Part shown: positions 42,852-52,906 of the stretch, piece after piece | Position numbering within the stretch: position 1 is the first letter of the stretch | Layout of the letters: each line of letters opens with the position of its first letter | Source: RI-153 sp041391225 | GTDB lineage: Bacteria > Chloroflexota > Anaerolineae > Caldilineales > Caldilineaceae | Direction of reading: 5' to 3' | DNA length: 64,000 bases | Assembly: GCA_041391225.1 (NCBI GenBank) | Contig: JAWKOL010000033.1 | Span: 9,262 to 73,261, forward strand | Made by a program: the position numbers and the translations under genes | The notes under the pieces: generated by a model | Database searches by the model: none | The model's input: only the letters and a program-made list of their open reading frames with translations | Told to the model about the DNA's origin: nothing

Positions 42852-43936
42852 TCGGACTCAACCCCCAATGCGCGAATGTAAATGATCGCAAACACAAATA
42901 TGATCAGGAAGATCACTACACTACTGGCCGAAGAATACCCTGCGGCGCGATTCGATATGAGTTCGTAGTAAGAGAAGCTCGCCATCGAGAATCGGCTTTG
43001 GGCCAATACAATCTGAAATAGATCGAACACGCGGAGTGCATCCAACGTACGGAACACCAGTGCAACCGCCAGCGTCGGTCTTAAGAGCGGTAGTGTGATA
43101 TAGAAAAACTGCCGAATCTTACCAGCGCCATCTACATCCGCAGCTTCATAGACATCTCCGGGGATCAACTGGAGGCCCGCCAGAAGCAATAGCGCCATGA
43201 AGGGCGTCGTCTTCCATACATCGATCATAATCATCGACGGCATCTGCCATCTGTCGATCTCCAAAAAGGCAATCTGCCCATTGCCGAGTCCTAGATTTTG
43301 GAAAACCACATTAAAGAACCCCGTACGCGTTGATCCAAGCATCCACTCCCACATCTTTGAGGAAACCGCAGTTGGAATCGCCCACGGTACAAGCATCACT
43401 GCGCGCATTGCCCCACGACCAGGAAATTTTCGATGTACGACCAGCGCCACGATAATGCCAAGCACCGTCTCCAACAGCACTGTCCAGACCGTAAATGTGA
43501 TCGTATCGCGCGTTGCAAGGATGAACTCAGGATCAGTCGCACCAAGGACGTATCGCTTGCCTAAGAACGAAAACTGATCGAGTTCTCGGTACCGAATCGG
43601 CTCTCGTGGCAAAATTCGAACAGCCAACTCATATTGTGGTTCACCCGTATCGGGATCTGTTAGCGCTTGACCTGTATTTTCATCGGTGCGAACAGGCAGT
43701 TCGCGAATGGTCATACTCAACAATTGCCGATAGTTCTGCAGACCGATAAATTCCGTCTCAGTAGCACTGGCAAAGGTCTCATTGGTTAAGCTGGTAAAAA
43801 AGACCTGACCAAGTGGATAGAGGGCGATGGCAAACAGGATGAAGAGTGTCGGGATCAGCAACAAAAGGGCCAAACGTTCCTCTTTGCGCGCCAATTCGCT
43901 TATTCCGCCTTGCTTGCTGCTAGTGGCTTGTGACAT
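42848..43936 (-). CDS. Sugar ABC transporter permease (MalF type)
   Basis: The 362-residue membrane protein has helix 1 in ALLLLIPTLFILFAIALYPLGQVF, a soluble insert of about 70 residues (from TETEFIGLQNYRQLL to REPIRYRELD), and five further helices with the EAA loop ELQLIPGDVYEAADVDGAGKIRQFFYITLPLLRP. The insert is larger than in the plain MalF core and could help dock the binding protein. The start MSQATSSKQGG is well supported. The gene starts 200 bases after the binding-protein stop, with a hairpin between. It overlaps the MalG-type gene by four bases. Confidence 0.93.
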   Translation of the reverse strand: MSQATSSKQGGISELARKEERLALLLLIPTLFILFAIALYPLGQVFFTSLTNETFASATETEFIGLQNYRQLLSMTIRELPVRTDENTGQALTDPDTGEPQYELAVRILPREPIRYRELDQFSFLGKRYVLGATDPEFILATRDTITFTVWTVLLETVLGIIVALVVHRKFPGRGAMRAVMLVPWAIPTAVSSKMWEWMLGSTRTGFFNVVFQNLGLGNGQIAFLEIDRWQMPSMIMIDVWKTTPFMALLLLAGLQLIPGDVYEAADVDGAGKIRQFFYITLPLLRPTLAVALVFRTLDALRVFDLFQIVLAQSRFSMASFSYYELISNRAAGYSSASSVVIFLIIFVFAIIYIRALGVESE

Positions 43937-44097
43937 TGAACTGCTCCCTGGCGTCTGGACGTGTGTACGCAGGATTGCGCCGATACATGAAGGCTGTCTG
44001 CACAGGCGTTAGATGCAGACAATCTCCACCTAACGCTTTGCGATGAATATCTGATGTGTGGGGCGATGCTGCTTTGTGTTTGGGGAGATAAAGACCA

Positions 44098-44123
44098 GTG
44101 GGGCCGGCAGTTGCCGGCCCCAC
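44098..44123 (-). other. Intercistronic hairpin after the sugar-binding-protein gene
   Basis: GTGGGGCCGGCA (44098-44109) pairs perfectly with 44112-44123. No T-run follows on the minus strand. Position between a binding protein and its permeases is classical for hairpins that protect the upstream mRNA so that more binding protein is made. Confidence 0.7.
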
Positions 44124-44135
44124 CAGAGTGCTTAC

Positions 44136-45554
44136 TTACTGTCCCGCGACAGGGAGACCTGTCAGATCCGCCAGATCCAGTTCCAACTCGGCGAATGCGG
44201 TTTCTGCATCCGCGTCGCCCTGCAATACGCTGTGAACAGCCGTATAGAAGAGGCGAGAGGTTTCAGCATAACGTGGCGCTGTGATGGTAGAAGGACGCGC
44301 CACAGCATTGATGAACACATCGTACAGAGAACCGAAGAATGGTGTTGCTGCCAGCACGTCGGCATCTTCGTAGAGCGACATGATCGTGGGGTTGTACGAG
44401 CCTTCGATGGCCCGAATCTTCTGCTCCGATTCAGAAGCGAGGAACAACGCCACATCAGCCGCAATTTCTGGATTCTCACTGTACTTGCTCACAGCCAACT
44501 GCCAACCACCCAGGGTGGCGGCACCGGCGCCACTCGCACCGGCAGGCAGCGGACTCACATCGAACAGGCCGGCCACAGCACTGCCGTCAGCATTGCCCAG
44601 GCTGTAAGCATACGGCCAATTGCGCATGAACGCAGCATTACCGGCCTGCCATACGTTGCGGGCATCTTCTTCGGCGAAGCCAATGACACCATCTGGCGAA
44701 ATCGTGCCGACCCAACCAGCAGCCTGGTCAACGATCTCGATGGCCTGCGGGTTGAAGATTGAGATCTCACCATCGGTACTTACAATGGTGCCACCGTCGT
44801 TCGACTTGATCCACTCAAGTGCATCACAGGTAAGCCCTTCATAGGCGTTGCCCTGCCATACGAAGCCCCAGAAATCCTGGTTGCCTTCGCCGCGTTCGCC
44901 ATCCTGAATGGTGGTTGCCATTTCCTCAAGATCGGCCCAAGTAGCAGGGGGACCATCGTACCCGTACTTCTCCAGCAGATCTGTACGGTAATAGAGCAGG
45001 CCAGCATCAGTGAACCACGGAATGCCAACCAATTTACCGTCGACAGTGTTGTTTTCGACAATGGCCGGGAAGTGTTGGTCGGCAACATCGGCAGCGCCGT
45101 ATTCGTAGAGGTCAACCAGGTGTTCAGCCAGGTCACCAGGCCAAATTACATCGATCTGGTAGACGTCCACCTCAGAAGACTGCGCTTCGAAAAACTGCAA
45201 GTAGAGACCTAGACGATCATCGGCCAGGTCGGGCGTGTCGAGGATTTCAACGGTCACACCAGGGTTCGCTTCCATGTACCGTTGCGCTGCGGCCTGTGCG
45301 AGCTCGAATTCGATACCGACGGCGCCGGCGGCAACAGTAATCACTGTTTCACCCTCGGCAGCGGCCGGTTCTTCGGCGGCGGGTGCTTCGGTCGCAGGAG
45401 CTTCTTCGGCGGGAGCCTCTGTTGCTTCGGCGGCGGGAGCTTCCGTCGCCGGTTCCTCTGCTGCAGGAGCCTCCGGTGAGCTGCATGCGGTTAGCACGAG
45501 CACTGAGGCCAAGACCAGCGCCAGGATGGTCAAAAGTCTTCGATTCATGTGCAA
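44136..45554 (-). CDS. Sugar ABC transporter substrate-binding lipoprotein (family 1)
   Basis: The 472-residue lipoprotein begins with a signal LLTILALVLASVLVLTACS (lipobox LTAC), followed by a 50-residue Ala/Glu/Thr linker (PAAEEPATEAPAAE). The mature fold is family-1: VITVAAGAVGIEFELAQAAAQRYM, VTVEILDTPDL, DVYQIDVIWPGDLAEHLVDL, VGIPWFTDAGLLYYRTDLLEKYG, WADLEEMATTI and GGWQLAVSKYSENPEIAADVALFL. The fold is close to trehalose/maltose-binding proteins (ThuE/MalE group). Substrate is likely a disaccharide; evidence is family-level only. It lies downstream of the LacI regulator. Confidence 0.93.
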   Translation of the reverse strand: MHMNRRLLTILALVLASVLVLTACSSPEAPAAEEPATEAPAAEATEAPAEEAPATEAPAAEEPAAAEGETVITVAAGAVGIEFELAQAAAQRYMEANPGVTVEILDTPDLADDRLGLYLQFFEAQSSEVDVYQIDVIWPGDLAEHLVDLYEYGAADVADQHFPAIVENNTVDGKLVGIPWFTDAGLLYYRTDLLEKYGYDGPPATWADLEEMATTIQDGERGEGNQDFWGFVWQGNAYEGLTCDALEWIKSNDGGTIVSTDGEISIFNPQAIEIVDQAAGWVGTISPDGVIGFAEEDARNVWQAGNAAFMRNWPYAYSLGNADGSAVAGLFDVSPLPAGASGAGAATLGGWQLAVSKYSENPEIAADVALFLASESEQKIRAIEGSYNPTIMSLYEDADVLAATPFFGSLYDVFINAVARPSTITAPRYAETSRLFYTAVHSVLQGDADAETAFAELELDLADLTGLPVAGQ

Positions 45555-45751
45555 CTTTCTCCTTGCTGAATCTGAAATGGGTTGGATTAACCGACTATTG
45601 GGAACAGTAACCCAAGCTCGCTAGGGATACTGGGTACTGGTAACCAGCAATATTCGCTGCAGTTCGACTTCTTGCTGGGCCGATCCCATCTGTTCACGGC
45701 CTTTCTGGAAGAATAAACTCTTCTGAACTGATTGAAGTCTTGTTGCGATTT

Positions 45752-46780
45752 CTAACTGCGGACGGCTTGTGGGGTTCCGCTTGAATTGCGTATGATCAAC
45801 TCTAACGAAAGCTCACGGTGTTGTTCTGTGAGTGTTTTCCCATTCATTAGGTCAATGACCATCTTGGCGGCCTCGCTGCCCATTTGGTGCATGGGTTGGC
45901 GCACGGTTGTCAGCCCGGCAAAGGACGCCAGTTCGATGTCGTCGAAGCCGACCAGGGCCAGATCCTCGGGGATGCGGATGCCGTGGCTCTGCGCATACTC
46001 GATGACGCCCAATGCCAGCATGTCGCTGGCCGCGAAGATCGCACCAGGCGGATCCGGGCGGTTGAGTAGCTCGTTGGCGGCCTGCCAACCGCGCCGCCGA
46101 CTGTGACCGTCCCCTTCGCAGATCAGGTTCAGATCCACTTCGATGCCCACTTCGAGCAAGGCCTTGGCGTAGCCACGTCGACGATCCAGGCCGGGCCAGT
46201 TACCGTCGGGGCCGTTGGGCGCTTTGAAGTGATCCTGAATGTAGGCGATGCGCCGATGACCGAGACTAAGCAGGTGACTCGTGGCCAGGTAGCCCCCGTA
46301 GACGTTGTCCACGTAGACCGAGGGCAGGTGTGTGTCGAGGTTGTCGGTGATCACTACTGGGATGTTGTAGCGCCGGAAACGCTCGATGAACTTCGGCGGC
46401 AACGAGAACGAGATGACGATCAAGCCGTCTGAGCGACGCCCTTCGGATAGCCGTTCGAGCAGCGGATTTCGCCTGTCCTGTGAATCGAGGTTGAAGATGA
46501 TCAGATCCACTTCGGCCTGCGACAGCGTCTGTTCGATCCCTTGCAGTACTGCCACCTGAAAGGGATTGGTCAAGTAACTTAGCACCACCCCCACCGTGCG
46601 CAGGTGCGAACGGGAGAGATTACGCGCCATGAAGTTTGGTTTGTAGCCTAATGCCTCGATGGTATCGAGCACCTTGCGTCGCGTCTGTGCGCTGACATTC
46701 GCATTGTCGTTGAGGACACGCGAAACCGTACCAATGCCCACGCCGGCAGCTTTGGCTACGTCGTAGATCGTGACAGCCAT
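45752..46780 (-). CDS. LacI-family transcriptional regulator of the sugar transporter
   Basis: The 342-residue protein starts VTIYDVAKAAGVGIGTVSRVLNDNANVSAQTRRKV, the LacI helix-turn-helix plus hinge (NFMARNLSRS), followed by a periplasmic-binding-type sensor (GVVLSYLTNPFQVAVLQGIEQTL, IPVVITDNLDTHLPSVYVDN, GAIFAASDMLALGVIEYAQ, LALVGFDDIELASFAGLTTVRQP). It is the only regulator in the sugar cluster; a perfect 16-bp palindrome sits over its own transcription start, so it should repress itself and probably the transporter downstream. The inducer is unknown. Confidence 0.95.
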   Translation of the reverse strand: MAVTIYDVAKAAGVGIGTVSRVLNDNANVSAQTRRKVLDTIEALGYKPNFMARNLSRSHLRTVGVVLSYLTNPFQVAVLQGIEQTLSQAEVDLIIFNLDSQDRRNPLLERLSEGRRSDGLIVISFSLPPKFIERFRRYNIPVVITDNLDTHLPSVYVDNVYGGYLATSHLLSLGHRRIAYIQDHFKAPNGPDGNWPGLDRRRGYAKALLEVGIEVDLNLICEGDGHSRRRGWQAANELLNRPDPPGAIFAASDMLALGVIEYAQSHGIRIPEDLALVGFDDIELASFAGLTTVRQPMHQMGSEAAKMVIDLMNGKTLTEQHRELSLELIIRNSSGTPQAVRS

Positions 46781-46965
46781 TCAGGGAATCTTTCGGGTTT
46801 CCAAAAGCTGTGATTCGGTTGTGTGATTGAACAGTTCGCTGCTCGAAATGGATTGAGTTGCGCTTCGGTTTGAGAAAACTCAGCACCAATAAAACTCAGC
46901 ACCAATGGGGGAAGGTGCGATGACGATGAGCCTTCAACCTGACTGAATTGGCTTGTATCATGTCT

Positions 46966-47014
46966 TTGGAAGCGCTTCCAATCCGATTATAGGGGAGGGT
47001 CAGCCTGTTGTCAA
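46966..47014 (-). promoter_or_regulatory. Consensus promoter with a perfect LacI operator over the start site
   Basis: On the minus strand TTGACA (47009-47014) and TATAAT (46986-46991) are 17 bases apart, an exact sigma-70 consensus. The perfect palindrome TTGGAAGCGCTTCCAA (46966-46981) follows from about +1, matching the LacI/CcpA operator class with the central CG. Transcripts run toward the LacI gene. Confidence 0.93.
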
Positions 47015-47045
47015 GTCGGGGTTTCCAGTAATGGGCATATTCGGA

Positions 47046-49694
47046 CTATGTCGGATCCGAGAGGGAACGGTAGGCAATGCGCGACAACCCAGCCGAAACA
47101 CCACTGCGCCGAAAGGTGACGGTGGCGCGCCGCCCCATCGTCAATGTGACAATGGCTTCGGCATCCAACCCAGCGGGGACCACGAAATAGTCCGCCGCGG
47201 GCAATTGATCGACCCAGGCCGAGAAGGGCGCGTCCTCGATGGCGCCGGTGGCGGTGAAACGCAGCGCTTCCCCCTCTTCGTCGAGGATGGTGATGGGCAG
47301 ATCGCCCCGCCCTAGCACGTGGATGAGGATACCTTCGCCGCCTTCGGTCACGCTCTGTTCGTCGACGCGCCACTCCCAGGCCGGCGAAAGCGGGGGCAAC
47401 GTCACCACTGCCATCTCACGCTCGTGGACGTCGATGCCCGGCTGCCAGTAGCCGTTGCCGCTCAGTGTGTAGCTCCCGGCAGGAACGCTTTCAAAACAGA
47501 TCGACTGTCCTTCTTCGGCAGGCGGGTGGGTGTAGATTTCCCCGGCAACGTTGACCAACCAGAATGCTTCATCTAGTTCGGCGTCGACGGGCAGGTGAAG
47601 TTCCACCGCCCCCAGATCATCGCCGCTGTGATCTTCGGCTGTGTCGTCGGCGATGTAGGTGAAGTTCACCTGCACCTGGTTTTTGCCGTCGATGCCGATA
47701 CGGTTGCGTGCGGTGGTCAATTCCTGGCCCACCAGTGCTACGGTGTAGAGACCGGGTGAGAGGTGATCGAATGCGTAGCGATCCTGTTCGTCCACTGCGG
47801 TGGTGCGTTGGCGCCCTTGTGCGTCGGTGAGGACGAGTTGCTGTCGCCATCCACCCGCCACTTGCCCGTAGATCTCGGAGAATTGCAGGAAGCCGCGCTC
47901 AAAGGGGCGATTGAAGACGAAGTTGATCATCGTCGGCCCGCCGATGCGCACCAACGCCTCCAGTTGGAAGGGATCGCCGTCCCCGGTGGTGACGCCTAGC
48001 ACTTCCACGCGATACTCGCCGCTGGAAAGCGGTGTGATTTCACAGCCCGAAATGCCGTCGGCGCGGCGCGCCAGCGGCACCACGCGGCTGCTCTGGCCGG
48101 TGGCGTCGTCGCTGCGGCGCACGCGGATCGCCAACGTCCCCGCTTCGGTGGTGAGCAGCGAAGATTCCACGCGACAGCGCAACAAGGACGGCCCCGCCTC
48201 TTCCAACGGGATGGCTTCGTGTCCCCAGCGGTCGACGGTGAGTTTCAGTTCCACCTGGTTGCGGCCGTCGAGTTCGATGTTCTCGCGGCGGCTGCCCACC
48301 GGCTGTTCGACCCAGATGGTGTAACGCCCGCGCGCCAGATCGACGAACTCAAAGTGTCCATCGTTTGCTGCGAGCGTGCGGTAGAGGACGCCGTCGGCCC
48401 GCACCAGGCAGAGGGTCGCACCGGCGCCGCCGCGCACGTGTCCGCTCAGCGTCGACGATGCCGCTTCGGTCTGCGATCTGGCGGGCGCATCGATGCGTAT
48501 CGGCGTGTCTGCCGATTGGAGCGGTTGCGCTGTCTGCCGCGACGGCGTCCAGAAGGGCAGTCGCGTGCGCTTGGGTTCGGCCTTGAGCGCGGGGACGATG
48601 GGCAGCGTCTGCTGCGGCCAAATGGCGCTGTACCAGGCTTCTTCCTCTGGCACGGCGCGGTCGCTTTCCACGGCTTCGTTGGCCAGTAGCCAGAAGGCAG
48701 TGCAGAAGAAGGCATCAGGCGCGGGGGCGTAGCGACGGCTGGTGCCCATCATCACGCGGCAGGCTTCAAGCGTCTGCGCCAGGTGCAACAGCGGCGTCAT
48801 CACCGGGTAGCGAGGATCCGCCTTGGCGCCGATCACCCAGCCGCCCGCTGTAGAGAGGATGGGCAGGCTACGCCCCAGCAGGCGTTGGTTGATGGCATCG
48901 ATGGCTTCGTAGGCCAGCCAACATTCATCTTCGGCGGGGATCTTTACTGTATCAGGCAGCGTATTTTGCGCTGCTCGGCGACGTAGATCGTTGATCCACG
49001 GGAGTTCATTGCCCTGCCAGGCGTCAACTTGCCGGTTTTCACCGGGTAAATTGACGCTGGACCAATCCTCATGCGCCAAAACGTCGTAGTATTCTTGTGT
49101 CAGCGGCGCGCCGTCGCGGTGTCCTGGATCGTGGGGGAAGTTGAGCGGGCGATTCAACCCGCCGTTGCGCAACGATTGCCAGATCGGCCCGCGGATCAGA
49201 TCAAGGTGTCCGCGTTCGATGAGCAGACGCAGTAGATCAAAGTGGTGTTGAGGCGCCAGTGGCGGCAGGGCAGGCAGTCCACCACGGGCCAGCACCGATT
49301 CGAGATCGGCCACCACTCGATCCGCCACCACGTGAATCGCTTCGCGTAGCGGCGGCACACGCAGCGAACCGGCGACGTACTGCGGCTCAAAATAGCGTAC
49401 ACCTGCCGCCACAAGTTCGTCCACAGCTTCGATTTCGGCGCTGGAAAAGGCCAGTGTACGGCTACCCTGACGCTGGATCTGCACGATGGGCATGATGCCC
49501 GCGGCCAGCAATTCTTCGGCAAGTGACAGCGCGTAGCGGTGATCGGCGATCTTCACCCAGCAGACGCCAAGCGCCTGCAACTCAGGGATCCAAAATGAGC
49601 GCAACTGCGCCAGGCTCACATGGCTGATCCCTGCACTCCAGTGTACGCCGATCCCGGTATCGTTGATTGGTCGTGGGTAGTCCAACAAGTCCAT
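47046..49694 (-). CDS. Large protein: TIM-barrel-like N-terminus and Ig/CNA-B-like repeats
   Basis: The 882-residue protein has no signal peptide. Residues about 1-330 look like a TIM-barrel of the glycoside-hydrolase-like type: IGVHWSAGISHVSLAQLRSFWIPEL, LGVCWVKIADHRYALSLAEELLAAGIMPIVQIQRQ, VRYFEPQYVAG, and WLLANEAVESDRAV further on. No catalytic pair could be fixed with confidence. A variable linker (about 350-415) leads to at least three carboxypeptidase-regulatory/CNA-B-type repeats, each ending GxYTxxxE-like (GRYTIWVEQPVGSRREN, SPGLYTVALVGQELTTARNRIGIDGKNQVQVNF, AGSYTLSGNG). The stop lies 32 bases upstream of the LacI promoter, reading in the same direction. I do not recognise the function; a cytosolic or non-classically exported carbohydrate-related role is a guess. 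Confidence 0.75.
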   Translation of the reverse strand: MDLLDYPRPINDTGIGVHWSAGISHVSLAQLRSFWIPELQALGVCWVKIADHRYALSLAEELLAAGIMPIVQIQRQGSRTLAFSSAEIEAVDELVAAGVRYFEPQYVAGSLRVPPLREAIHVVADRVVADLESVLARGGLPALPPLAPQHHFDLLRLLIERGHLDLIRGPIWQSLRNGGLNRPLNFPHDPGHRDGAPLTQEYYDVLAHEDWSSVNLPGENRQVDAWQGNELPWINDLRRRAAQNTLPDTVKIPAEDECWLAYEAIDAINQRLLGRSLPILSTAGGWVIGAKADPRYPVMTPLLHLAQTLEACRVMMGTSRRYAPAPDAFFCTAFWLLANEAVESDRAVPEEEAWYSAIWPQQTLPIVPALKAEPKRTRLPFWTPSRQTAQPLQSADTPIRIDAPARSQTEAASSTLSGHVRGGAGATLCLVRADGVLYRTLAANDGHFEFVDLARGRYTIWVEQPVGSRRENIELDGRNQVELKLTVDRWGHEAIPLEEAGPSLLRCRVESSLLTTEAGTLAIRVRRSDDATGQSSRVVPLARRADGISGCEITPLSSGEYRVEVLGVTTGDGDPFQLEALVRIGGPTMINFVFNRPFERGFLQFSEIYGQVAGGWRQQLVLTDAQGRQRTTAVDEQDRYAFDHLSPGLYTVALVGQELTTARNRIGIDGKNQVQVNFTYIADDTAEDHSGDDLGAVELHLPVDAELDEAFWLVNVAGEIYTHPPAEEGQSICFESVPAGSYTLSGNGYWQPGIDVHEREMAVVTLPPLSPAWEWRVDEQSVTEGGEGILIHVLGRGDLPITILDEEGEALRFTATGAIEDAPFSAWVDQLPAADYFVVPAGLDAEAIVTLTMGRRATVTFRRSGVSAGLSRIAYRSLSDPT

Positions 49695-49732
49695 TTGCGT
49701 TGCCTGTGTATGATGCGACGAGGCGAAGATGC

Positions 49733-49763
49733 GTCATTTGTCATCGGTCATCCGTCGTTCATT
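49733..49763. repeat. Heptad array (GTCATCC type)
   Basis: Four tandem units GTCATTT, GTCATCG, GTCATCC, GTCGTTC. The same unit, in complement, forms the arrays at 52.7 and 54.4 kb. Confidence 0.8.
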
Positions 49764-49880
49764 ATACCAGCCCGCCCCCCACACCTGCACAGATCCGCGC
49801 GTCTTTGCCTTGTGGGGCGAATATGAGGTATTGTGTACGCTGTGTAAGTGCTATCTCACAGCCCATTGACGGATGAATCT

Positions 49881-50333
49881 ATGCCTTCTTTTGTTGCACG
49901 GTTGCGCCCGGAGCAGGCGGCGTCGCCGGAATTGTTGTCTTTGTTGCACGAGCGGCTGCGCTACGGCCTGCCGCAGACGTTGGGGCTGGAACTGGTGTCG
50001 CTAGACTACGGGCGGCTGGTGATGCGCATGACGGTGACAGAGCGTCATCTGGCCGTGAACGGCTATCTGCACGCCGGTTCGGTGGTGACGCTGGCCGACA
50101 CATCTTGTGGCTTCGGCTGCATCGCTCATCTGCCCGACGATGCCGCCAACTTCACCACGGCGGAGGTCAAGAGCAATTTTCTGGGTACCGTCACCGAGGG
50201 CGTGGTGATCAGCGAGGCCGAGTTGCGCCATGCGGGACGTTCCACCCAGGTGTGGGACGCCACCGTGCGCGACGAAAACGGCAAGGCATTGGCGCTGTTC
50301 CGGTGTACGCAAATGATCCTATATCGGAAGTAG
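49881..50333 (+). CDS. Hotdog-fold thioesterase, PaaI family
   Basis: The 150-residue protein has a PaaI-type hotdog fold: a helix region, then LGLELVSLDYGRLVMRMTVTERHLAVNGYLHAGSVVTLADTSCGF, with HAGSVVTLAD as the active-site loop (the catalytic acid corresponds to Asp in LADTS), TTAEVKSNFLGTV and VWDATVRDENGKALALFRCTQMIL. These enzymes cleave acyl-CoA or aryl-CoA thioesters. I chose ATG 49881 (MPSFVARL) over 49848; the latter would add unlikely residues. Substrate unknown. A perfect 34-bp hairpin follows the stop. Confidence 0.9.
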   Translation: MPSFVARLRPEQAASPELLSLLHERLRYGLPQTLGLELVSLDYGRLVMRMTVTERHLAVNGYLHAGSVVTLADTSCGFGCIAHLPDDAANFTTAEVKSNFLGTVTEGVVISEAELRHAGRSTQVWDATVRDENGKALALFRCTQMILYRK

Positions 50334-50346
50334 AATCCGTAGAGAT

Positions 50347-50423
50347 GGGATTGGTGATTGGTGATAAGTGATTGGGGCAGAGGTGAGTTCTGCCCCAATC
50401 ACTTATCACCAATCACCAATCCC
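50347..50423. repeat. Perfect 34-bp inverted heptad repeat
   Basis: 50347-50380 is exactly complementary to 50390-50423 around a nine-base loop. The arms are heptads GGTGATT, GGTGATA, AGTGATT, GGGGCAG. It lies between the thioesterase stop and the MoxR start. Confidence 0.97.
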
Positions 50424-50446
50424 CAATATCCGCACAAGGAGCTTTC

Positions 50447-51399
<953 letters not shown>

Positions 51400-51400
<1 letters not shown>

Positions 51401-52701
51401 TGTCAACTCGTGCCATCACCCTGCTGATCGCGACGGTCGTTGCCTGGATCTTTGCCTTCAACGGCGGTCGTGAATTAGCCTTCAACCTGGCCTATCTGCT
51501 CACTGGCGTGCTGGTGTTGAGCTATATCTGGGCCTGGTTCAGCATTCGTTTTGTGCAGATCAACCGCTACACCCGGGCGCGACGCAGCCAGGTGGGCGAC
51601 TTCTTCGAGGAAACGCTGGAAGTACGCAACCTGGGTCGTTTGCCCAAGTTGTGGTTGGAACTGCGCGATTACTCCACCGTCCCCTTTCACGATGTGAGCC
51701 AGGTGGTAAATGGGCTGGTGGGGCGTGGCACACAACGTTGGCAGGTGCGCACGCTCTGTCAACGCCGTGGCTACTACCGGCTGGGGCCGTTGAGCCTGCA
51801 CAGCGGTGATCCGCTCGGCCTCTTTTCGATGAGCCAGGTGCTCGACTACACCGGTGGATTGGTGGTCTACCCGGCTGTGTACGATCTGGCCACATTCCGC
51901 CCGCCGGTGGCCGACCTGGCCGGTGGCGAAGCGCTCAGTCGGCGCGCCCAGTACCTCACCACCAACGTGTCCGGCATCCGCGAGTATGCCCCCGGCGATA
52001 GCTTCAACCGCATTCACTGGCTAAGCACGGCGCGCACCGGCCGCCTGATGACCAAAGAATTCGAGCTTGATCCTTCTGCCGACATCTGGATCTTCCTCGA
52101 TCTCTTTGCCGCCACCGAATTTGCGCTGCCCTGGCAGCCCACCCGCCCCGAAATGTCCATCTTCGCGTTGAGCGGTCGCCGCAAGCGCGAGGATGCGCCT
52201 GTGCTCCCGCCCAGCACCACCGAGTACGCGGTGACAGCCGCCGCCAGCATCGCCCGCTATTTCCTGTTGCGTAACCGCGCCGTGGGCATGGTGTGGCACG
52301 GCGAGACGCGCCAACTGCTGCAAACCGACCGCGGCGAACGCCAGATCCGCAAGACGCTGGAGGCGCTGGCCGTGGTGGAGGCGGTGGGGCGGGTCCCCTT
52401 TGCCGAACTGCTGGCCACCGACGGCGTACGCCTCAACCGCAACACCACGATCCTGGCCATCAGCGCCGACCCAGATCCGGCGTGGGCGCGGTCTTTGCGC
52501 GAGATGCGCCGGCGTGGCGTCAACAGCATCGCCGTGGTCCTCGATGGCAGCACCTTCGGTCGCCGCGCCCGCTACGATGAACTCTTCCACGAACTGAACG
52601 TCAGCGCCATCCCCACCTACCAGATCCAGCAGGGCGACGCCATTGATCGGGCGTTGAGCAACCCGGCGCGCCTGCCGGAATGGGCGCCACGGCGGCGGTG
52701 A
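51400..52701 (+). CDS. DUF58 protein partnered with MoxR
   Basis: The 433-residue protein has two N-terminal membrane helices (AITLLIATVVAWIFAFNGG and LLTGVLVLSYIWAWFSI), a beta-rich middle with RSQVGDFFEETLEVRNLGRLP, and the DUF58 core: NVSGIREYAPGDSFNRIHWLSTARTGRLMTKEFELDPSADIWIFLDL. The D-x-R-x-IxW pattern and the VWA-like fold are typical. It pairs with the MoxR ATPase that ends in the same codon junction. A role in assembly of a membrane or secreted complex is known for the pair as a class, not for this copy. Its stop lies at the start of a heptad array. Confidence 0.93.
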
Positions 52702-52727
52702 CGGATGGCCGACGATGGACGACCGAC
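52700..52727. repeat. Heptad array (GACGGAT type)
   Basis: Units GACGGAT, GGCCGAC, GATGGAC, GACCGAC follow directly on the DUF58 stop codon. Confidence 0.75.
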
Positions 52728-52906
52728 AATCCGCAACGGGATTGAAATCCCGCCCTGACAAGAAAGGCGCCCTCAGGCGCTGCAGAAATCTCCGCATCCT
52801 GTCACCTTGCCACCCCGTCACCCCCTTACTTTCTCCTCCGTCTGCGGCTGTGCTACACTGCAAGGGAACTTACAATAGCTTCTACCCCTGAAAAGGAGTG
52901 CATCGC

